DNA from: Nemania diffusa
Lineage: Eukaryota > Ascomycota > Sordariomycetes > Xylariales > Xylariaceae
Assembly: GCA_038501195.1 (NCBI GenBank)
Contig: JBBPUQ010000006.1
Location: forward strand, 806,001 to 870,000
Direction: 5' to 3'
DNA length: 64,000 bases
In this document: positions 27,133 through 38,605 of the stretch, in pieces
Layout of the letters: the number at the start of each line of letters is the position of its first letter
How positions within the stretch are numbered: position 1 is the first letter of the stretch
Position numbers and translations under genes: made by a program
Notes under the pieces: model-generated
What the model saw: the letters and a program-made list of their open reading frames with translations, nothing else
Databases searched by the model: none
Told to the model about the DNA's origin: nothing

Positions 27133-28035
27133 ATGAAGAACACGGCAGCAATGATGGCCGCCATTGCGGCCGCTCACGCCGCGGCCCCAGACAAATCATT
27201 CAAAGTTCCGACCGTGCAAGTCGGCTACGCCAAGTCCTGCCGAGGCGTCGACACATTGACCGTTTCTTCAACACCCGAGGCACTCACCTGGCGCTATTCA
27301 GATTTCGGGTCATCGTACCCGGAGACCGCCCCCGGGTCAACCGTGGCCTTCTGCGTGATGGAGTACGAGCTTGGCGACACCCCTACGGGCTGGCGCTTCG
27401 CGGTGGACAGCGTGGAGACGGGTGGCTCGGGGAAGCTCGCAGGCGGTGCCCGGCTTGACAAGCTAGGGACGTCGATCGGCCTGAACGTGGCGTATGTCAC
27501 GAACCCAGGCGCGCGCGTCGACGAGCTTATTTGGGGCTTGAGATCCGGCGGTTGGGTACGCATCCTTATAAGCGAGAATATCTACTCATCATCATCCTAG
27601 TTCATTCTTTAGCTTGTAACGACTAACTAGAGTCTGTTAGGGTGACTACACTGTGGAGAATACCACTTTCACTGCCGAGGGGGAAGTCTTTGACGGAAAA
27701 TTCAACGTCAATACCCCTTCTCAGTCGGTAGTCTGGTCTCCGTGCTGGCCGGAGAATGGTGAGTAATTATGACAATCACCTAGTATCTTAGAAGGCTAAC
27801 TGTAGTTGCCGTAGTCTACCGTGACTCGTTCCAGATTCAACTCAGTCACCAGACCTACTTTTACATGGGACAAGCACCTAATTCAACTAACCCCAAGGGC
27901 AATATTGATAACGACTTTCAAGTAGCGATAAACCTAAAGTGGGAGAAATGTGATCCTTCGATAGACAAGGTGTCTAACTGGGGAAGAGGCTACGAGGTAT
28001 CTCCAGGCTGGTCTCCATACACAAAGCACAAGTAG
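27133..28035 (+). CDS. Secreted DUF4360-like protein, 3 exons
   Basis: Exons 27133-27555, 27641-27758 and 27815-28035 give 253 residues; exon 3 could instead begin at 27806, adding three residues in frame. Introns have GTACGC/CTAAC/TTAG and GTGAGT/GCTAAC/TAG. Residues 1-18 are a signal peptide (…AAAHAAAP). The mature part follows the DUF4360 layout: an early Cys (SCRG), a FCVMEYEL strand, TGWRFAVDSV, a KLAGGARL turn, WSPCWPEN, then DNDFQVAINLKWEKC near the end. DUF4360 proteins are small secreted fungal proteins of unknown function. The assignment is from spacing of Cys, WSPC and the terminal LxWxxC and was not checked by search. Confidence 0.75.
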
Positions 28036-28448
28036 CAGGGGAAGTGAGTGCTGTTATTAGGTTAATCAAAATGGCCAAGTGAGCTGTAGATCATTGCCCT
28101 GTTGAATAAGGCGAGAGTTGGAAGCATACGCTAGTCATGAATTATTAGCATAAGGACAAGGAATAAACAATATTAACTTTACTTGTTTAAATGCAGCGTT
28201 CTATCATAATTAATAATTATCCTGTCCAATCTCACTCCTTTATGTCTGGCGTGTCTGATAGGGATGAGGAGATAATTGATCTTATTTCTATGCCTCGTGA
28301 GATGTTGAGATGGCGACCTGAAGAGAGTTTCTCTGCAATAAATTTCGCTACGGGAACACGAATGACAAAACGGGGAGATAAAATAGATGAAATGGGGTTA
28401 AACAAGTACTTTTGCTTTATGTCCTAGTATAAGAGATGTATACACTCC
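28036..28448. other. Intergenic between convergent genes
   Basis: It separates the 3' ends of the secreted-protein gene and the reverse-strand reductase. A 78-codon ATG frame at 28191-28427 has no signal or motif and is probably chance; an ATG-bearing frame of that size is unremarkable here. Confidence 0.5.
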
Positions 28449-31400
28449 TCATGCCGCACCACCACGCCCACCAACACCCCATTGCGCATGTGCTTGTACA
28501 ACATCAGCCTTGATAGCTGGCAGCTCTCTACCCCGACTAGTCGGCCATGCTAAGGACTTAGTCTCGGCTAGATACCTCAAAAAGCGGCCAACAGCTTCCC
28601 TACTAATACCTTCACCAGTGCTTTCATCAACACCAGTCCACTGGTCTGCATCAGCCCTAAGTACAGTAACGGCATTGCGATCATCGAGTTCCGGCGCACG
28701 GGTGGTCGATGGAAGGTTGTTTGTCACCATGTGAAAGAGGGGCATTAAGGCGCTCTGTTCCTCGTCTTTCTGACCAGAACCAGCAGCGACAAACGTCTCA
28801 AGCTGGGTCTTCCAGTCGTTGTAATCTACCTCAGGTACGTCATAGCCGTAGTAGGTTAAGATGGAGAGGTATTCGTTCATGCGGAGGCGCGGATGAGCCG
28901 TGACGTGGATAACGTGAACACCGACGTCGCTGCTGCTACTGCTTGTTGTTTCGGCCGGGACCGGGTTCAAGCTAGCTGCGACGACGACGACGGATACATG
29001 CCCTACAGGCACGGCGTTTAGTGTGTTAATAATACGCGGGCGGCTGGACAACTGGACGCAGGACTTGAGCATGCGGATGAGAAAGTCGTCGTCAACAACA
29101 ACACCCGTGGCTGCATCCCCTAGGATGTAGCCAGGTCGGATGATGGAACCGAGGAGGCCGCGTCTCCCAGCCTCGCGTACGAGCTGTTCAGAAACCTGTT
29201 GTCTATCAGAACTACTGTTTGTGTAAAAGGAGGTCTAGATGCCACTTACCCACTTAGATTGGCCATATCCAGTGCCAAGACCGGAGCGACTACCCATCAT
29301 GTCATCTGCTTCCATAACAGCGCCCTGTCCCGTGATGGTCTGCTCGTCCGATAGCTTAATATAGTAATCTGTGTCTAAAACGCTTGTTGAGCTGATGAAT
29401 GAGAAAAGCTTAGGCTTGCCCTGGTTACAGAGACGGAGAGCATCAATCGTTGAAAGAACGTTGCTTCGCTCAAGGTCCTTATACTGTTTCACCCAGTGAA
29501 CTAGGGCGCCGTTGTGGATTACCACGTCAGCAGCGTCGCCAACCTCTTCCCATGTCTTCTCGTCAAGTCCTAGGCGCGGCTGCGACAGGTCGCCAATCAC
29601 TGCACTTAGCCTGGTGGCCCAAGAATCCTCCCATACGCCGTATCCGCGAAGCGACCTCTGAAGCCGTTCAAGAGCAGCCTGGACGCTCTTCGTTCCGCGG
29701 ACATGAGCAATCACATTGATACCCTTGCGCTTCAGCAAATCCCTGATTATATAAGAACCCAGGAAACCTGTCGCGCCGGTCACGAAGACGGTAGTCTTGC
29801 CTGCCGGCGAAAGTGCCGCAGGGTCCGCCGTCTGGTACTTGACATCGAGACTGCTAAGCAGTTTGTCGAGCGACTGGGCATATGCAGGTTCGCCATCTTC
29901 TGCCGCGTCTGAATCATCCTTGCCTTCACGCTGGCGGTCCACTTGTGTGCTAAGCGCCTCGAGAGATGAGTTAGAGTACAGCGAGTTGATGGACACGTTG
30001 ATGCCAAGATTCTTGCGGATATCGAGAAGAAGCTGCTGTGCCAGCAGACTATGCCCACCACTCTCAAAGAAATCCGAGTCAGGTCGAAGAGTCCTGGCGT
30101 TCAAGCCACCGATAAGCGTCGCCCACTGCTCCGCCATTGCCTTTTCGGTGTTGCTGAAGGCTTCCCATCTCTTTAGATCTTCCTCTGATGCTTCTTCCGA
30201 GATCAGGGCTGCGTCTGGGAAGGGTAGGTTTGGACTATCTATCTTGCCGTTGGGATTCAAAGGCATTTTATTGAGGTAGATGAAGTAAGTCGGGATAGCG
30301 TAAACCGGTAGGCTCGATTGAAGATGATCCCGGACTTCCGTTTTCATTGGCCGGAAACGCTTCGGATACACGATGACCGGGCCAATTTCAGTTCCTTCTT
30401 CCTCAACGTCTTCTAAGCCGTGGTCTGCCAGCCATTTGGTCCACTCTCGAAGTTCAGGGACAATGTAGCTGACCAATGTTGGTTCTTCGTTTCGATCCCT
30501 TCGAAGCAGCGTCTTGCACTCGCGGACTAAATGGTATCCTCTTAAGTTGCTATCGATTTCATTGAGCTCGATGCGGAAGCCACGGATCTTGATCTGGCTG
30601 TCAGCTCTGCCTGAAATGGCGCAGTTACCAGAGTCGTCGAGATAATATCCAAGATCCCCAGTACGGTAGATCCTATCGCGCGGACCCTTGTAATACTTTC
30701 TCCAGGGTTCTTTGGCGTGGTCGGCAATTTTATTATCGGCCTCAACCCAGATTTTATTGTCGACAAACCAGTTGTCGAGGAACTTTTCCTTAGTCTTTTC
30801 CGGGTCGTTCAGATATCCCTCGGCCAATCCCGCTGCCCTCATCATGATTTCGCCGACTTCGCCGACGCCGCAAAGCTTGGTATGATCCTCCCGATTGACT
30901 ATGAAGAGCTGGACATTCTGTATGCCCTGGCCAGCAGGGACGATATCACCAAACTTATCCAACGCATTCGGGTCTTCGGCGCGGCTCTTGATCTGATAGT
31001 AAGATACGCTGCGGCTCGTCTCGGTGGTACCGTAGGCAGCGCAAATCTCAGCGTTGGGCGCCAGCTTGCGCAGCGCAGCGCAGTCTTTCTTAGTCAATAT
31101 ATCGCCAACGTAGAGTACCCATGATAGAGAAGGACACTCTGCCGTAGCGCCTCCGACCAAAATCTGACCCATGGCAGGCGTAAGATGCACTGCGTTGGGT
31201 TCGTGGTCGTGGAACCACTTAGCTAATTTATCGTGAGCAATATTCTCACGGGCGGGAATCATCAACTCGGCCCCGAGGAAAAGAGGACTGAAGAAGTCCC
31301 GCTGAATGGGGTCATGGCTTATGCCACTATTATGAGTTAGCAGATCTGTGTAGAAAACTACGTTGGATAAGCATTACCTTAGACAAGCGAACTTCGTCTT

Positions 31401-32160
31401 GGATGTCCATCGGAATTTCTCCGCCATCCAGGGGAAATATCTGGCTAAGCTGTAATGTCTGCCCAGCACCCCCCTAAAAAGCAGTTAAGTCATGTTCTTT
31501 CGACTTTGGAGTGTGCTGGATCTCGGACTTAGGCGTAGACGTCGTGCCACTCGTGAAGCTCAGAATGCTTGATGAGTCTGGTCCAACGAGAACATCTGGC
31601 GGAGTTGAGGCTTTGCCTGCAACGTCGGCAAAGACTTCCTTCCCATCAACCTCGCCGCCAGTGAGGTGACCATCGTCGCTCATCCGAAGCTCGGGTACCC
31701 ATGTCTTAAGAGATAATTCCTCGTCAATGTAGTTCTGTACACGCGGCGCGAACGGACCATTCTCATCCTTGGCCCTTCCGATAGTGATTAGGGCCCTCGG
31801 TTGGGACACCTCAAGGTAGATCTGCTGCCTTGCCGGGGGGTAGGCGGGGTCTAGGACAGTGATGGTAGCGCCGGCAGCGAGGGTTCCCATGAAGGCGATG
31901 AGGAGTTCGACGGAACGGTAGGCAAAGATCATCACAACATCGCCACGGGTAATTTTCTTTTCGTGGAGCTGGTTAGCTAAGATGTTGGAGGCCTCGTAGA
32001 TCTGTTTATATGTGAACCTCCTCTCGGGAGTGGTAGAGGAGGCGGTTTCCGTGACGCAAGGCGCGTCAGGGGTTTTCAAGGCATTCTTATGGAATATTTC
32101 ATGAATCGCGCCAATGTAGCTGCTCCAGTCGAGCTCGCTGGTCGGATCGGGAAGCCCCAT
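28449..32160 (-). CDS. lys2: Lys2-like aminoadipate reductase (A-T-R), N-terminally short
   Basis: Exons, 5' to 3' on the minus strand: 31529-32160, 31378-31473, 29250-31326, 28449-29195; 1183 residues. Order: adenylation domain starting at [11 protein letters not shown], with [35 protein letters not shown] and [11 protein letters not shown]; carrier domain with GGHSLLA (phosphopantetheine Ser near residue 667); NADPH reductase domain with GATGFLG and catalytic GYGQSK near 930. The family reduces alpha-aminoadipate to its semialdehyde in fungal lysine synthesis. Yeast Lys2 carries about 200 more residues before the LPDPT motif; none are encoded upstream here. It could be the lysine enzyme or a paralogue using another acid. 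Introns are 51-55 bp; the first has an unusual GTCCGA donor with CTTAAC branch. The ATG at 32160 is the first in frame. Confidence 0.85.
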
Positions 32161-33714
32161 GGCGGCAATGACATGCAATGATATCGCGGAAATTACAGTG
32201 AGGGATTACCTCTCGTGATGATTGTGTCTCTGAAGCATGTGTCCAGTTGGCAAATAGAAAAATAAAGCCAATTGAGGAGGGTACAGACACGAGAAGGTGA
32301 CTTAAAATACTTCACTTGTTTAAAAGTTGCGTCACACACGCAGAAGAATTCTACCGTGCTCCGATCTTCGGGGAAGAGGGGCACTGTGCCACCCCGCGAA
32401 TCTGTGTCTAGGTAGGTACTAGGGACCTGTGAAGACCCGCTGAAAACCCCGCTGAAAATCCTACCCGTACCTAGCAGAGTACCTACTTAGCACAGTGGGT
32501 AGCACAGTATTGTTATTCGTGTTAGCAAACTGTGCACTAAAAAAGAAAACAGGGCCTACCTACATATGTAGAACGATGCCTAGCACTCAATCACTGCCGC
32601 CCTTCTTGCTCACACTCAACTACCCTCAGCTCAAGTTAAAGCAGCGATAGCTCAGGCCCTGCGCCAGGAATGGATTTGAACAACAAGAATTGCCAATTGT
32701 CAATTGTCAAGGATAACTATTGAAGCACTTCTGCTCTACTGTTGTTAGCTGAGATGCTCTCACTCGTTTCCCGTCCCTAGATCTAACATATGAGCTAAAT
32801 GGTGAACGAGTTACGCGAAAGGCATCGAACCTCTAACCTCAATTGGAAGACCCTCTAGCACACACCAGCTCGTACTATCTCGACAAGCTAAGTAGAATTG
32901 AGACTCTAGACTTAAGAATAGGCTTTATTCATCCACATTCGGTGCGTCTAAGGTACAGGTTATCAACTCCTACAAGAACAAGCTCAATACTACCTGAGAA
33001 CCCAACACCTACGCAAAGAAAGCGAGTGGACTTATTCACACGACAGAACTCCAAAACAAGCAGCTCATCTAAGTAAACTTTAGGCTAACCCCCCAAAAAG
33101 AGCGTCTGGTAGCTGCGTTGACGCTGTGTCGGTGATTACAGCCATCCAGAGAATGGAGGTAAAACTCTGCAGCATCTCCAATAACCTGACCACGCGTCGC
33201 AAGCCGCGGGCAACAAGACGGCTCAAGCCGTGCTAGCGCGGAGCGGATTCTCCTCTAGGCTCAACGACTTGAAGCAGAAGACGATATGATGGCGTAGCAT
33301 CTGTCGCGCTGTTGGGGGATGTTGTATCCTCGGCACAGTAGTACAGCCTTGGATAGCAAGATCCGGGCTATGATGATTATGTGGCCGCTACCAGCTATGT
33401 GGCAATTCCGTAACTCCTCTTCTCCATGCGGTTGGGAGGTGCCCGAACACCATCCGAAGCTTAAATCAGGAAGTTATCAAACAAGAATCATGTATCGGGC
33501 TATGGAGAAGGCCTTGTATTGTCCGAGCTTCTCGTCATGGAGGAACGAGGAACTATCAACGAAGTTCGCGACGGCAGACATGGCGATTTCGAGAGGTGCT
33601 GGGAGTTATGACTGCCAGCGAGGCCTTAGATTCGTAGACGATGCCGATGTTGCCAGTTCCAACTCCAATGCAACCACTCCCACGTCCCTCTCTAACAACA
33701 ATAATACTTTCCTT
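32161..33714. other. Intergenic with tRNA-like B box
   Basis: The upstream region of the reductase gene. It contains doubled CCCGCTGAAAA (about 32430-32455), doubled CAATTGTC (about 32692-32710), and on the minus strand GGTTCGATGCC near 32818-32829, an exact pol III B box inside a pairable T-arm-like stem. A complete tRNA cloverleaf cannot be drawn. No gene is supported; the plus-strand frame at 33319-33888 starts at TTG and partly overlaps the next gene in antisense. Confidence 0.45.
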
Positions 33715-35081
33715 TCAACTACCTCCACTAGAAACAACAGTAACTTGGTGCTTGGCCGCTTTCTTCTGGTTCTTCACGTCATGCTTAGTCTTGTTCAGCT
33801 TCCTGGCACGATCGTACTCGTCCCATTTTGCTTTCTCCTTATCTTTCAATTCCCCTGTGAAAAATATAGGCAGCATACTCTTGCCTAGGCCAGGATAGCT
33901 CTCTTCCACCGCAAAGAGAGAATCCATGACCTTTTCTTCGCCAAACACCTCCACAAACTCCAAAGGCATACCGAAGGCCTCAGGCGAGCGACTCTTCCCA
34001 GCGACGAACACATTCTGGGCGATGCCCAACGCGCCGACTGCGAGGAGAAACCAAGTATTTTGTGAAATCCCCGTAGCTGCGATGAGAAGGAGAATCCAGA
34101 GGATGCCGATGCCAATGAGGGCCGCTCTGGTTTCGCGTAGCGCAAACATGCCCGCCTCGGCAGCGGCAAGATCCTCGAGATCCAAGCCGACGCCAGCACC
34201 CTGGATCACGATTGCCTGCTGGCTGCCATTCCCTGTAGTTAATACGAACGTCTTCTTCGTGCCACCGCGACATGCCCACTTCTCTCTCGCCCACTGGGAG
34301 AGGCCTCCCGTTGCGAAGGCCAGGGCAGTACCGACGGCCGTCACGAGCAGGATGCTCCAGTCGCCGGAGACGCCGCACGGTATGGCTGCCACTCCGAGCT
34401 GGACAACGCAAGTGAGAAAGCCGGTAACATACGGCGCATCGTACCCGGGATACCCCTTGGTCGCTTTCCGTGCCCTGTAAACGGAAACGCAGAGCCCGCC
34501 TTTGGGCGGTATCTCCGGCTCTGGATCTCCATTTTTCTTCGCTTCTTCTTTTAACTGGCTCCATTTCCGATCGATTATATCCCGGACGCAACTCGCGACA
34601 GGATTCGGATCCGCATCTACAGGAGTGCCGTCCGGGCTCGCCGCCCGCGGCTGTCTGTCCTTCCACGCGTCGAAGTCTCGCACGATACGACCAATAATCC
34701 AACTATTGTTGCTGCGAACATAGCCGTTCTTCCCGTTGATGACAATGCAGGGGAAGTCAGCGGGTGGCATCAGCTTATTTTCGCCCACGGCAGACACGAC
34801 AGCGGTTACCCCGTAAGCAACCCAGCCTAATACACAGCAGTGGTAAGATTGTCAGCCGGGCCCCCACACAGGTGCAGCAGAAAGAGACTCGTACCGAACG
34901 AGAAGGCCACCGGCGTCAGCCGTGATCCCGCCAACTGCGCGAGCGCCCGCGCGACAACATCGCCGCCGAGAATGAGGAGCACGGAGAAGACATCCGACGG
35001 ATTCTTCCATTGCTCCGACAATGCGGCGGAAGGGCGGCCCGGCTCGAAGGCACGCCGCACGAGAGCTAGCAAGGGAGGCAT
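33715..35081 (-). CDS. Conserved fungal integral membrane protein, 2 exons
   Basis: Exons 34895-35081 and 33715-34826 (minus strand) give 432 residues. The 68-bp intron has GTACGA, branch GCTGAC and TTAG, and splicing reads through SFGWVAYGVTAVVSAVGENK. About six membrane segments are visible: DVFSVLLILGG, VAFSFGWVAYGVTAVV, YVTGFLTCVVQLGV, WSILLVTAVGTALAF, LIGIGILWILLLIA and WFLLAVGALGIA. A soluble loop after residue ~85 contains NGYVRSNNSWIIGR, and the C-terminal tail is Lys-rich. I recognise the N-terminal organisation as a family widespread in Pezizomycotina but know no function for it. ATG 35081 is the first Met before the hydrophobic N-terminus. Confidence 0.8.
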
Positions 35082-35776
35082 CGTGTTTGATTGAATTTCT
35101 GCGCAATTGACGGCATCGCAACGTCTATGGAGGAAGTACGACGACGAGGCAGCAGTCGAAGGCGGGGGTTGCATCAGAATCGGATAATTGACGGGGAAAT
35201 CTGCGCAGCCTGCTGCGACCCCCTGCGATCTTGTCCTACGCTTACAGGCTGCTTCCGCTGGCTGATGCCTTGATGGTGGCGTGTTTGGTCGCCCCTCCAC
35301 CAAACCAATCTAGTTAGCGAATATCTAGTTGCGGAATAGATTTGTCGTCCTAGCAACTACGAGCAAAATAATTACCATACATACTTAATACCAAATAACA
35401 GTCACATGCGCAGTAGCCTTACACTCTCCAAGCCTCCGCAAGCCTCCTAAGTAGAATAGTCTTCCTTCGTTACCACGATTAGAAGACGGGAGTAGCAGAA
35501 TGACAGGGTCATTGAGCCAATATCGGTGTATGGTCACTAGGTCCTAGGAGGGCTGCTGACACCTCTTTTTTCCTAAACTCAATCCTCTCATCGTAAGATC
35601 GATGGACAGCGAAACCTCTAAGAAGCCCTTCCCAAGATGCAGCTCATCGCCGCTACCCCTACCTCATGGTATCTGTCATGGGGCCTATCAATTGATGTTT
35701 GTTGGGGTATTCCCAAATGTAGGAATGTTTATGTGAACAAATGATCATCGTCAATTAGACTTCAAGGTCCCATAGA
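35082..35776. other. Intergenic, nothing seen
   Basis: About 0.7 kb between two reverse-strand membrane-protein genes. No coding frame, RNA or clear repeat was found. Confidence 0.5.
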
Positions 35777-37114
35777 TCATTTTGCAAGTGCGTCAAATAA
35801 AGTGACTAATCCTATAAGGAGCGCGCCAGTTGTGACGATATAGCTTGCGAGCGATGTAGCAGTCTGCACACTAGTCTGGATATCGGCGCCGTACTTCAAA
35901 ACTGCCACCGCCGGCCAAGCCACGCTGATGGCGATGCTAGCAACAGTGGGCGAGAGAACGATCACTGATAGCCAGAATGGGTCCCACCTCGTGACGAAGT
36001 TAACAGCTGCAGGTTTGGCGGTTGACTGTGCACTAGTTGTCGTGACTGGACGAAAGACGGCTTTCGCGACTAACTCGTCCACATAGTCCCTCTGGGTGTC
36101 CGGAATCGAATTGAAAGTTGCGTTTTCGATCTGGCCGGGAATTTGAATATTAAGACCCATTCTCGAAATATCTGAGCCTACAATATGTTCGCCAAATTTT
36201 AGATTCAGCTTTTGAATTATACATTAGTGAATGGGCGAGGTAAAGGACGGCTCAGTTAAGGTACTACAGGTCTCTAGTTGGGCGCTCAAGTAACATATAT
36301 AGAAAGAAAAGCACGCTACTTACCTCCACGATATCAATTTGTACAAGTGAAGTAGGAAGAATGGCTTGGAAGACGCCACCGCCTATACGCGACATGCGGT
36401 AAAAAAGAGACAGATGTTGCAACAGCCAAAGGTCATTGCAATCGTGAGGATCCGGGCAGGGGATGTTTATACAGTTAATCTTATCGATAAATATTGTGAT
36501 AACATGTGTAGGGTGTGTCAGTCTCCAGGCTTCAAGATAGTTCTGCGAAAAGTGATGGTAACTCAGACTAAATAGAAAGTAGGTAGTCCAGAAGAAACCC
36601 CATATCGACCGTGTCCCAGTCAAATTTGCCAATGTCGAAATGAATACTAAATAAAAAAGAAACTAGGAAAGAGTTAGCAGATGGGAAAATAGTATGATCC
36701 TCAGAATTAGTCGCGAGCATGTACCTGGAGTTCCAATATCGACGAAAACAGATCCGTAGCACCCCAAGCCTCATTTATCCCCAATATTTTAATGGCGGCA
36801 TAGGAGATGACTGTCATTGCGAAATAAAAAACGAGAACAGCTTCCCAGTTCGTATATAAAAGGACGACCGGAGCGCCATAAAAGATCGTAATCCAAGCTT
36901 TTAGAAAAGCCGTGAAGCGCCAAGATGGGAAGAGTTGATGGAAGTGCTGGACAGGAAGTGGCTGGGTCACCCGTTTGACGACAAAAATATTAGAGGTGAA
37001 CCGATGTGGCGGGGGTGGTGAGCCCATGAAATGTATATTGTTTACAGATATCCATAACGAGTATGAGACACGAGAGACAAACCGGTGCACGGCTGCAGCA
37101 ATGAAGGTCTGCAT
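35777..37114 (-). pseudogene. Multi-pass membrane protein gene, last exon out of phase
   Basis: Minus-strand coding pieces: 36725-37114 (ATG 37114), 36324-36662 and about 35777-36177. The first intron (36663-36724: GTACAT, GCTAAC, CCTAG) joins LELQ to FLFYLVFISTLANL in frame. The second (36178-36323) has a perfect GTAAGT donor and TTGTAG acceptor but joins in the wrong phase: correct reading of the last exon (SRMGLNIQIPGQIEN, then DPFWLSVIVLSPTVASIAIS and SYIVTTGALLIGLVTLF) needs one more base. Either one indel has broken the gene, a splice site is missed, or two genes lie in series. At least five membrane helices are visible. The true 5' end may include further exons up to about 37337. Function unknown. 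Confidence 0.4.
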
Positions 37115-38108
37115 TGAGAAACTCGATGGTTGCTACCAGGTAATACGAAACTTGCGATAGCTCAAGAAATGAGGTGCGTAGAAAAAAGAAAGGCAATCGG
37201 AAGGGATAGTTAAATATGAACGTAAAGCTGTTAGCCCAACTCAATCGCGTCAATATTATTCTATCACCCTGCTTCGACCCCACGAGCCAAGCCGCCCTAA
37301 ATCCTGGGGCTGAACAAAGTATAGTAGTTATCCCCATTTGGAATGCTAGTGCCTTTTCAGCTACATATCTCGATCCTCCAAAAATTACATAACAGGTGGC
37401 TTTGGGACCAATTATTTTCCTGTCTTCGACAAGTAGGCTGAAGCTGAAAGTTGGATGCAGGTAACTATTGCTTGATTTACAGTATATGATAAAATGTATA
37501 TTTTAATATGCTATATCTAATAGCCCTCTAGACTTGTTGGGTGGTAAACCGGCTGTCCAGGTACCTACTTTGGCAAAGGACCGTGCAAGAGGCCAAGTAA
37601 CGAATTACGAAGAAGGATAAAGATTCAAGAAAGAATATATAAAATCAAACGACAAAGTTGATAAGTAAGGGCGAAGAATTTCCCTTGCGACCAAATTACG
37701 CCCGACCTGGCTTTATAACCTAGATGTATCTATAGTGGCTAGTGTTTGCAAGACTTCAAACTTCACTAGCTTAGAATGCTATATAACTTCATAAAACCGC
37801 AGCTTTTTGTCTGCCTACCTCTACTAAACTTCCCTGTTATATCCTGTTTATAATGCCAGTCTCTCAGTCTATGCAGTCTATGCTATTCGAAACACTTACT
37901 TGGTATCGAGTCCTCATTGTACTTTAGGGGCCGGTAGTATCTAGACTTGCTCTTTCCACTCCCTATTAACAAAGGAACGGCAAGTTTGGTCATATTCTAG
38001 GATTCCGAAACCCCAATTTGAAGCCCATCTTGTAGTATGAGCAACCCCATAACTTGTCTGTATCTTTTGTTGATCCGCTTCTTTAGCAGCGGTGATGGCA
38101 TTCAGGAG
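37115..38108. other. Intergenic or 5' region, no clear gene
   Basis: The first 220 bp may hold upstream exon(s) of the membrane-protein gene: hydrophobic minus-strand reading, with an AG at 37115-37116 just before the first coding block. The rest shows no coding signal. Confidence 0.4.
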
Positions 38109-38433
38109 TTAAACAGGAACAATCGCACCGAGTGAGCTGATTAGCTGAATAGTATCATCAACCAGCTGTAGGTAGTCGAACTGTGTGTCTCTTGCAATTA
38201 TCCTATCCCCTTCTCTCAGCACGTTATAGAAGTCTCTATTGCGTACTGCGTCCCATCCACTCGGTGCATGGTAAACCGGGTCGGCATGTATTATGCAATA
38301 TACCAAATTGATCTTCCTCAACCCATCCTGTTAGACTTAGAACAGTCTCGTAGCACCCAAACAGGTTCTTCTTCGAGAATTTATCAGTGAACTCGTGGAG
38401 ACGCAGCCGGCCCCTGACATCACCCCACTTCAA
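38109..38433 (-). pseudogene. C-terminal relic of an unrecognised gene, frameshifted
   Basis: Two overlapping minus-strand frames fit together as one protein end. The first reads GRLRLHEFTDKFSKKNLFGC then YETVLSLTGWVEEDQFGILH; the second continues ADPVYHAPSGWDAVRNRDFY and ends QLISSLGAIVPV-stop. They meet at about 38286, where a single extra T (ACA-T-GCC) breaks the frame. A splice acceptor (branch GCTAAT) precedes 38433, so this resembles a last exon. No start or earlier exons were found upstream, where a dispersed repeat lies. I do not recognise the family. Confidence 0.4.
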
Positions 38434-38479
38434 ATATAGCTACGATTAGCTTAAAAACTCGCAAAGCCATAAACTCGGG

Positions 38480-38605
38480 TTCTCATACTAAAACGGAACG
38501 TGTAAATCACACACACCGCACTCTATAGGCTTGACGAGGGTGGCAATAGTACTTGTAGAGATTCATGGCTTCAATATATCAAACAGAGGGGATTTATTCA
38601 GGTAG
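38480..38605. repeat. Diverged dispersed repeat, copy 1
   Basis: It contains AACGGAACGTGTAAATCACA (38492-38511) and, about 70 bp on, GGCTTCAATATATCA then TTATTCAGG. The same elements in the same order occur at 48822-48936. This looks like an old LTR or MITE fragment. Confidence 0.5.

Noticed and set aside
28191..28427. 78-codon ATG frame between convergent genes
   Set aside because: Low-complexity composition, no homologous feature, no promoter.
33319..33888. 189-codon plus-strand frame
   Set aside because: TTG start; its 3' part is antisense to the membrane-protein gene ending at 33715.
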